NCBI GenBank assembly: GCA_016793525.1
Contig: JAEUJT010000029.1
Span: forward strand, 1-8,778
Reading direction: 5' to 3'
From: Archangium sp.
Lineage (GTDB): Bacteria > Myxococcota > Myxococcia > Myxococcales > Myxococcaceae
DNA: 8,778 bases
Shown here in pieces: positions 6,149-8,778 of this stretch (positions are counted from its first letter, which is position 1; each line of letters starts with the position of its first letter). The notes under the pieces are model-generated. The model saw nothing but the letters and a program-made list of their open reading frames with translations, was not told where the DNA came from and did no database searches. The position numbers and the translations under genes were made by a program.

Positions 6149-7126
6149 TCAGCCGTTCGAGCGGGTGACGTATTGTGCCGCGCTCAACAGTGCCGCAACC
6201 ATCGGTTTTTCATCGGCTTTCCCCTTGCCGGCGATGTCGTAGGCCACGCCGTGATCTGGCGAGGTGCGGGGGTGCGGCAGGCCGAGGGTCACGTTGACGG
6301 TGCGCGCGAAGTCGAGCGTCTTGGTCGCAACCAGGCCTTGATCATGAAACATGGCCAGCGCCACGTCGTAGGCGAAGGTACGCGCCGAGGCGAAGAGGCC
6401 GTCGGCGGCGAAAGGCCCCTCCACGTCGAGGCCGCGGCGGCGGGCGAGGCGAATGGCCGGCGCGATGACGTCGCGCTCCTCCGTGCCTAGGGCGCCACCG
6501 TCTCCGGCGTGCGGGTTGAGGCCACACACCGCGATGCGCGGCTTCGCGCCGAGCCGAGGCGTCAACCCGCGCGACAAGAGCTCGAGCTGCGCCACCAGGC
6601 CGGAGATGGTCAGTGCACCCGGAACCTCCCTCAGCGGGAGATGGTTGGTGGCCAAAGCGACGCGCAGCAGAGGCCCCTCCATCAACATCAACACCGGGGT
6701 GTCGAAGGCCTCGGCAAACACCTCGGTGTGGCCGACGAAGGGGATTCCCGCGCGGGTAATCTGGCCCTTGTTGACCGGCGCGGTGCACACCGCCTGCGCG
6801 TCGCCCCGCTTCACCGCGTCGATGGCGGCTTGGATGTACGCGAATTGCGCGCGACCTCCACGGCGGGTGGGTTTGCCGGGCACGCGGTCTGCTGGTGCCA
6901 AGCGCGTCACGGCGCGCAGCTCCACGCCGGGGAGCTGGCGAGCGAGCGACGCGTCACCCAACACCAGCGGCGTCAACGCCCTCCGCACCTGGGGATGTCG
7001 GAGCGCCTTGGCGATGATTTCGGGGCCGATGCCGCTCGGGTCTCCGGCGGAGATGGCCACCACCGGCCGGAGCGGAGCACGCACAGCCGTACGCGGAGCA
7101 CTCACAGCCGTACGCGGAGCACGCAC
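6149..7126 (-). CDS. pdxA: 4-hydroxythreonine-4-phosphate dehydrogenase
   Basis: PdxA oxidises 4-phosphohydroxy-L-threonine with NAD(P)+ in the DXP-dependent route to pyridoxal 5'-phosphate; cytosolic, usually a homodimer. Family motifs are all visible: A-G-D-P-S-G-I-G-P-E (27-36), T-A-P-V-N-K (115-120), the substrate motif G-H-T-E (132-135) and three metal-binding histidines in A-T-N-H-L-P-L (H162), G-L-N-P-H-A-G-D-G-G (H206) and F-H-D-Q-G-L (H261). Length 325 against about 330 for E. coli. The start is uncertain: GTG 7126 is two bases after the surA stop, but the first 21 codons are a tandem repeat offering GTG starts at 7105, 7084 and 7063. E. coli PdxA has about 16 fewer residues before the first glycine motif, so a start at 7084 is equally credible. 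Downstream of surA, probably cotranscribed. Confidence 0.95.
   Translation of the reverse strand: MRAPRTAVSAPRTAVRAPLRPVVAISAGDPSGIGPEIIAKALRHPQVRRALTPLVLGDASLARQLPGVELRAVTRLAPADRVPGKPTRRGGRAQFAYIQAAIDAVKRGDAQAVCTAPVNKGQITRAGIPFVGHTEVFAEAFDTPVLMLMEGPLLRVALATNHLPLREVPGALTISGLVAQLELLSRGLTPRLGAKPRIAVCGLNPHAGDGGALGTEERDVIAPAIRLARRRGLDVEGPFAADGLFASARTFAYDVALAMFHDQGLVATKTLDFARTVNVTLGLPHPRTSPDHGVAYDIAGKGKADEKPMVAALLSAAQYVTRSNG
7064..7126 (-). repeat. 21-bp tandem repeat (three units) at the surA-pdxA junction
   Basis: Three consecutive 21-nt units (7126-7106, 7105-7085, 7084-7064) on the minus strand each begin with GTG. The first two differ at one base and the third diverges in its second half. 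They are in frame with pdxA and encode (V/M)-R-A-P-R-T-A, V-S-A-P-R-T-A and V-R-A-P-L-R-P. The repeat adds possible start codons to pdxA. Confidence 0.9.
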
Positions 7127-7128
7127 AG

Positions 7129-8085
7129 CTACGGCTTCACCTCGACCGCCGCGGCGACGCGGAGCTCTTGCACGTATTGCTCGGTGTAGCGCTCGAGCTG
7201 GGAGCGGAGGAGCTTGTCGCGCAGCACCTCTTTCACCTCGTCGAACGGCTTTGGCGCTCCGGCGCGGCGCTCTTCGACCTTGATGACGTGCCAGCCGAAC
7301 TTGGTGCGCACCGGGTCGCTCACGCCGCCGAGGGGGAGCCCAAACGCGGCGCGCTCGAACTCCGCCACCATGGTGCCGCGGCGGAAAAAGCCCAGGTCTC
7401 CGCCTTCAGACGCCGACGGCCCGTCTGATTTCTTCATCGCGAGCTGCGCGAAATCGACCGAAGGCTGGCGGGCCTCTTCGGCGAGCGCCTGGGCCTTCAC
7501 CCGAGCGGCTTCGACCTGCTCCGGCGTGGGCTTGGGGGGCAACTGCACCAACAGGTGCCGCGCGTGCACCTCGGCGTCGAGCGACTCGTCGCGCGACATC
7601 TTCGCGTATTCGGCCTTCAGGTCTTCGTCGGAGATCTTCACCTTGCTGCGCACCTTGAGGTTCACCAGCTTCAGCTTGGCCATGTGCTTCTTCATGAACG
7701 AGCGGTAGCTGGCCAACGTGTAGCCCTCTTGCAGCAGCAGCTGTTCGAACTGCGCGCCGTCGATGCCGTTCTGCTTCTTCACGTCGTCGATGCCGGCGTC
7801 GATCTCGGCGTCGGTGACCTCGATGTTGAGCTCGCGGATCTGCGCGTCCATCAGCTTCTCTCCGACGAGAAGGTCGACCGTCTTGGCCATGATTTCGCGG
7901 CGCAGCTCGGCGCGCTTGGTGCCATCGGGCTCGGCGCGAATGCGGGCCAGCTCGGGCGCGGCGCGGAGCTCGACCTCCGACTGGGCGATGACGTCGTTGT
8001 TCACCACCGCGGCCACCCGGTCGACCAGCTCGGCCCAGGCAGCGGTGGAGGCCATCAGCGCAACAGCGGCGAGTGCACGTTTCAC
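7129..8085 (-). CDS. surA: Periplasmic SurA-type peptidyl-prolyl isomerase/chaperone with one parvulin domain
   Basis: A 318-residue secreted protein of the SurA/PpiC family, which helps fold outer membrane proteins. I chose GTG 8085 because it gives a clean signal peptide (M-K-R, hydrophobic 4-17, cut after A-W-A at 16-18). The same frame extends to GTG 8136, but that extension (C-F-H-S-R-R-D-C-A-R-R) would bury the signal. Residues 19-165 form the SurA N-terminal chaperone domain (V-D-R-V-A-A-V-V-N-N-D-V-I-A-Q-S-E), and 170-272 one parvulin domain (H-A-R-H-L-L-V; G-G-D-L-G-F-F-R-R-G-T-M-V-A-E-F; G-W-H-V-I-K-V-E). E. coli SurA has two parvulin domains, so this is a shorter form common outside gamma-proteobacteria. 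It stops 2 nt before pdxA, as in the E. coli surA-pdxA order. No obvious ribosome site. A generic PpiC-type isomerase is the alternative name. Confidence 0.87.
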   Translation of the reverse strand: MKRALAAVALMASTAAWAELVDRVAAVVNNDVIAQSEVELRAAPELARIRAEPDGTKRAELRREIMAKTVDLLVGEKLMDAQIRELNIEVTDAEIDAGIDDVKKQNGIDGAQFEQLLLQEGYTLASYRSFMKKHMAKLKLVNLKVRSKVKISDEDLKAEYAKMSRDESLDAEVHARHLLVQLPPKPTPEQVEAARVKAQALAEEARQPSVDFAQLAMKKSDGPSASEGGDLGFFRRGTMVAEFERAAFGLPLGGVSDPVRTKFGWHVIKVEERRAGAPKPFDEVKEVLRDKLLRSQLERYTEQYVQELRVAAAVEVKP

Positions 8086-8237
8086 GGGCCCACGTCTCGC
8101 ACAGTCGCGCCGCGAGTGGAAACACGTCGCGCGCACACGGGTCGCATCTCCCTCGTCGAGACGCCGCAGGTGCGGGTCGATTGCATACCACTCGGGCAGC
8201 TGGCGGCGCCGGGCCCGCCGGGTTAGCGACTGGGCCT
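8086..8237. promoter_or_regulatory. Divergent intergenic region between surA and the S49 protease gene
   Basis: These 152 bp separate two divergently read genes and must hold promoters for both unless surA starts further upstream (8136). I see no convincing -35/-10 pair or operator on either strand. A GC-rich stretch at about 8202-8220 could form a short hairpin. Confidence 0.35.
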
Positions 8238-8778
8238 ATGGATTTTCTCGTCGAGCTCGCCGGGTTTGCCGCCAAGGGGTTCATCGTTTTTCTCACCGTG
8301 GCGGCGTCGGCCGCGGTGCTGGCCAGGCTCATTCGCCGCGCGCAGCGGAGCAGCCGTGGCTGGCTCGAAGTGAAGCACCTCAACGAGCGGTTCGACGGCC
8401 TGCGCGACGGGCTGCAGCTGGGCGTCTCCCGGAACCGCGCCGAGGCGAAGCAGGTGCTCAAGCAGCAGAAGGCGCGCGACGCGGCCGCCTCCGACGCTGA
8501 GCGCCCGCGGGTGTACGTCATCGACTTCGACGGCGACATCTTGGCCACCGCGACCTCGTCCCTCCGCGAGGAGGTGACGGCCATCGTCGGCGCCGCGCGG
8601 CCCAAAGACGAGGTGGTGGTGCGCCTCGAGAGCGCGGGCGGCGCGGTGCCCCACTACGGCCTGGCGGCGGCGCAGCTGAAGCGGCTCAAGGAACGAAATC
8701 TCTCCCTCACCGTGTGCGTCGACCGAGTGGCTGCGAGCGGCGGGTACATGATGGCGTGTGTGGCCGACCACATCGTGG
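8238..8778 (+). CDS. sohB: SohB-like inner membrane serine protease (peptidase S49), 5' part
   Basis: The first 180 codons of a gene running off the right edge. The N-terminus (M-D-F-L-V-E-L-A-G-F-A-A-K, membrane helix about 8-31) closely matches that of E. coli SohB, which supports ATG 8238. A basic, helical linker rich in Lys, Gln and Ala follows (about 35-88). The protease fold begins at R-V-Y-V-I-D-F-D-G-D (91-100), continues with S-L-R-E-E-V-T-A-I (108-116) and R-L-E-S-A-G-G (129-135), and reaches the nucleophile motif V-A-A-S-G-G-Y-M-M-A, with Ser167 the expected catalytic serine. The partner lysine of the S49 Ser-Lys dyad is beyond the window. SohB-type enzymes are anchored in the inner membrane with the catalytic domain outside the cytoplasm. 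It faces away from surA; a shared role in envelope quality control is only an inference. Confidence 0.92.
   Translation, partial: MDFLVELAGFAAKGFIVFLTVAASAAVLARLIRRAQRSSRGWLEVKHLNERFDGLRDGLQLGVSRNRAEAKQVLKQQKARDAAASDAERPRVYVIDFDGDILATATSSLREEVTAIVGAARPKDEVVVRLESAGGAVPHYGLAAAQLKRLKERNLSLTVCVDRVAASGGYMMACVADHIV

Noticed and set aside
7406..8605. Minus-strand open frame of 399 codons across surA and the protease gene
   Set aside because: It overlaps two genes with clear family motifs and reads as Arg/Ala-rich shadow sequence.

Overview
The window is a very GC-rich, gene-dense stretch of bacterial chromosome. A PEGA-domain Ser/Thr kinase with an N-terminal zinc ribbon, a TPR-PEGA secreted protein, a SurA-PdxA pair and a SohB protease together suggest a myxobacterium or close relative (Myxococcota, possibly Cystobacterineae). 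This assignment is inference; there is no rRNA or other marker gene here.

Left part (1-3847, + strand): the 3' end of a beta-sandwich protein is followed by a tight three-gene cluster. It holds a membrane Ser/Thr kinase (484-2085), a secreted TPR-PEGA protein with a Gly/aromatic-rich C-terminal region (2091-3098, 5 nt gap), and an HPr-kinase-like P-loop protein (3095-3847, 4 nt overlap). The spacing implies one operon. The kinase would sense through its outer PEGA domain, the second protein would sit in the envelope, and the third is a possible second phosphotransferase.

Middle (3848-4099): a 252-nt non-coding gap. It holds the most interesting signal of the window: a set of hairpins that pair better on the minus strand and end in a textbook intrinsic terminator (11-bp stem followed by seven U) pointing towards the kinase operon. 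I interpret this as a stand-alone minus-strand small RNA of roughly 160-180 nt. A + strand gene of unknown function with a possible degenerate von Willebrand A-like C-terminal domain follows (4100-5596).

Right part (5622-8778): on the minus strand are a secreted single-domain rhodanese (5622-6053), pdxA (6149-7126, pyridoxal phosphate synthesis) and a SurA-type periplasmic parvulin (7129-8085). The last two are two bases apart in the order surA-pdxA also known from Enterobacteria. The junction carries a 21-bp tandem repeat that gives pdxA several in-frame GTG starts. A divergent sohB-like S49 protease gene (from 8238) runs off the right edge.
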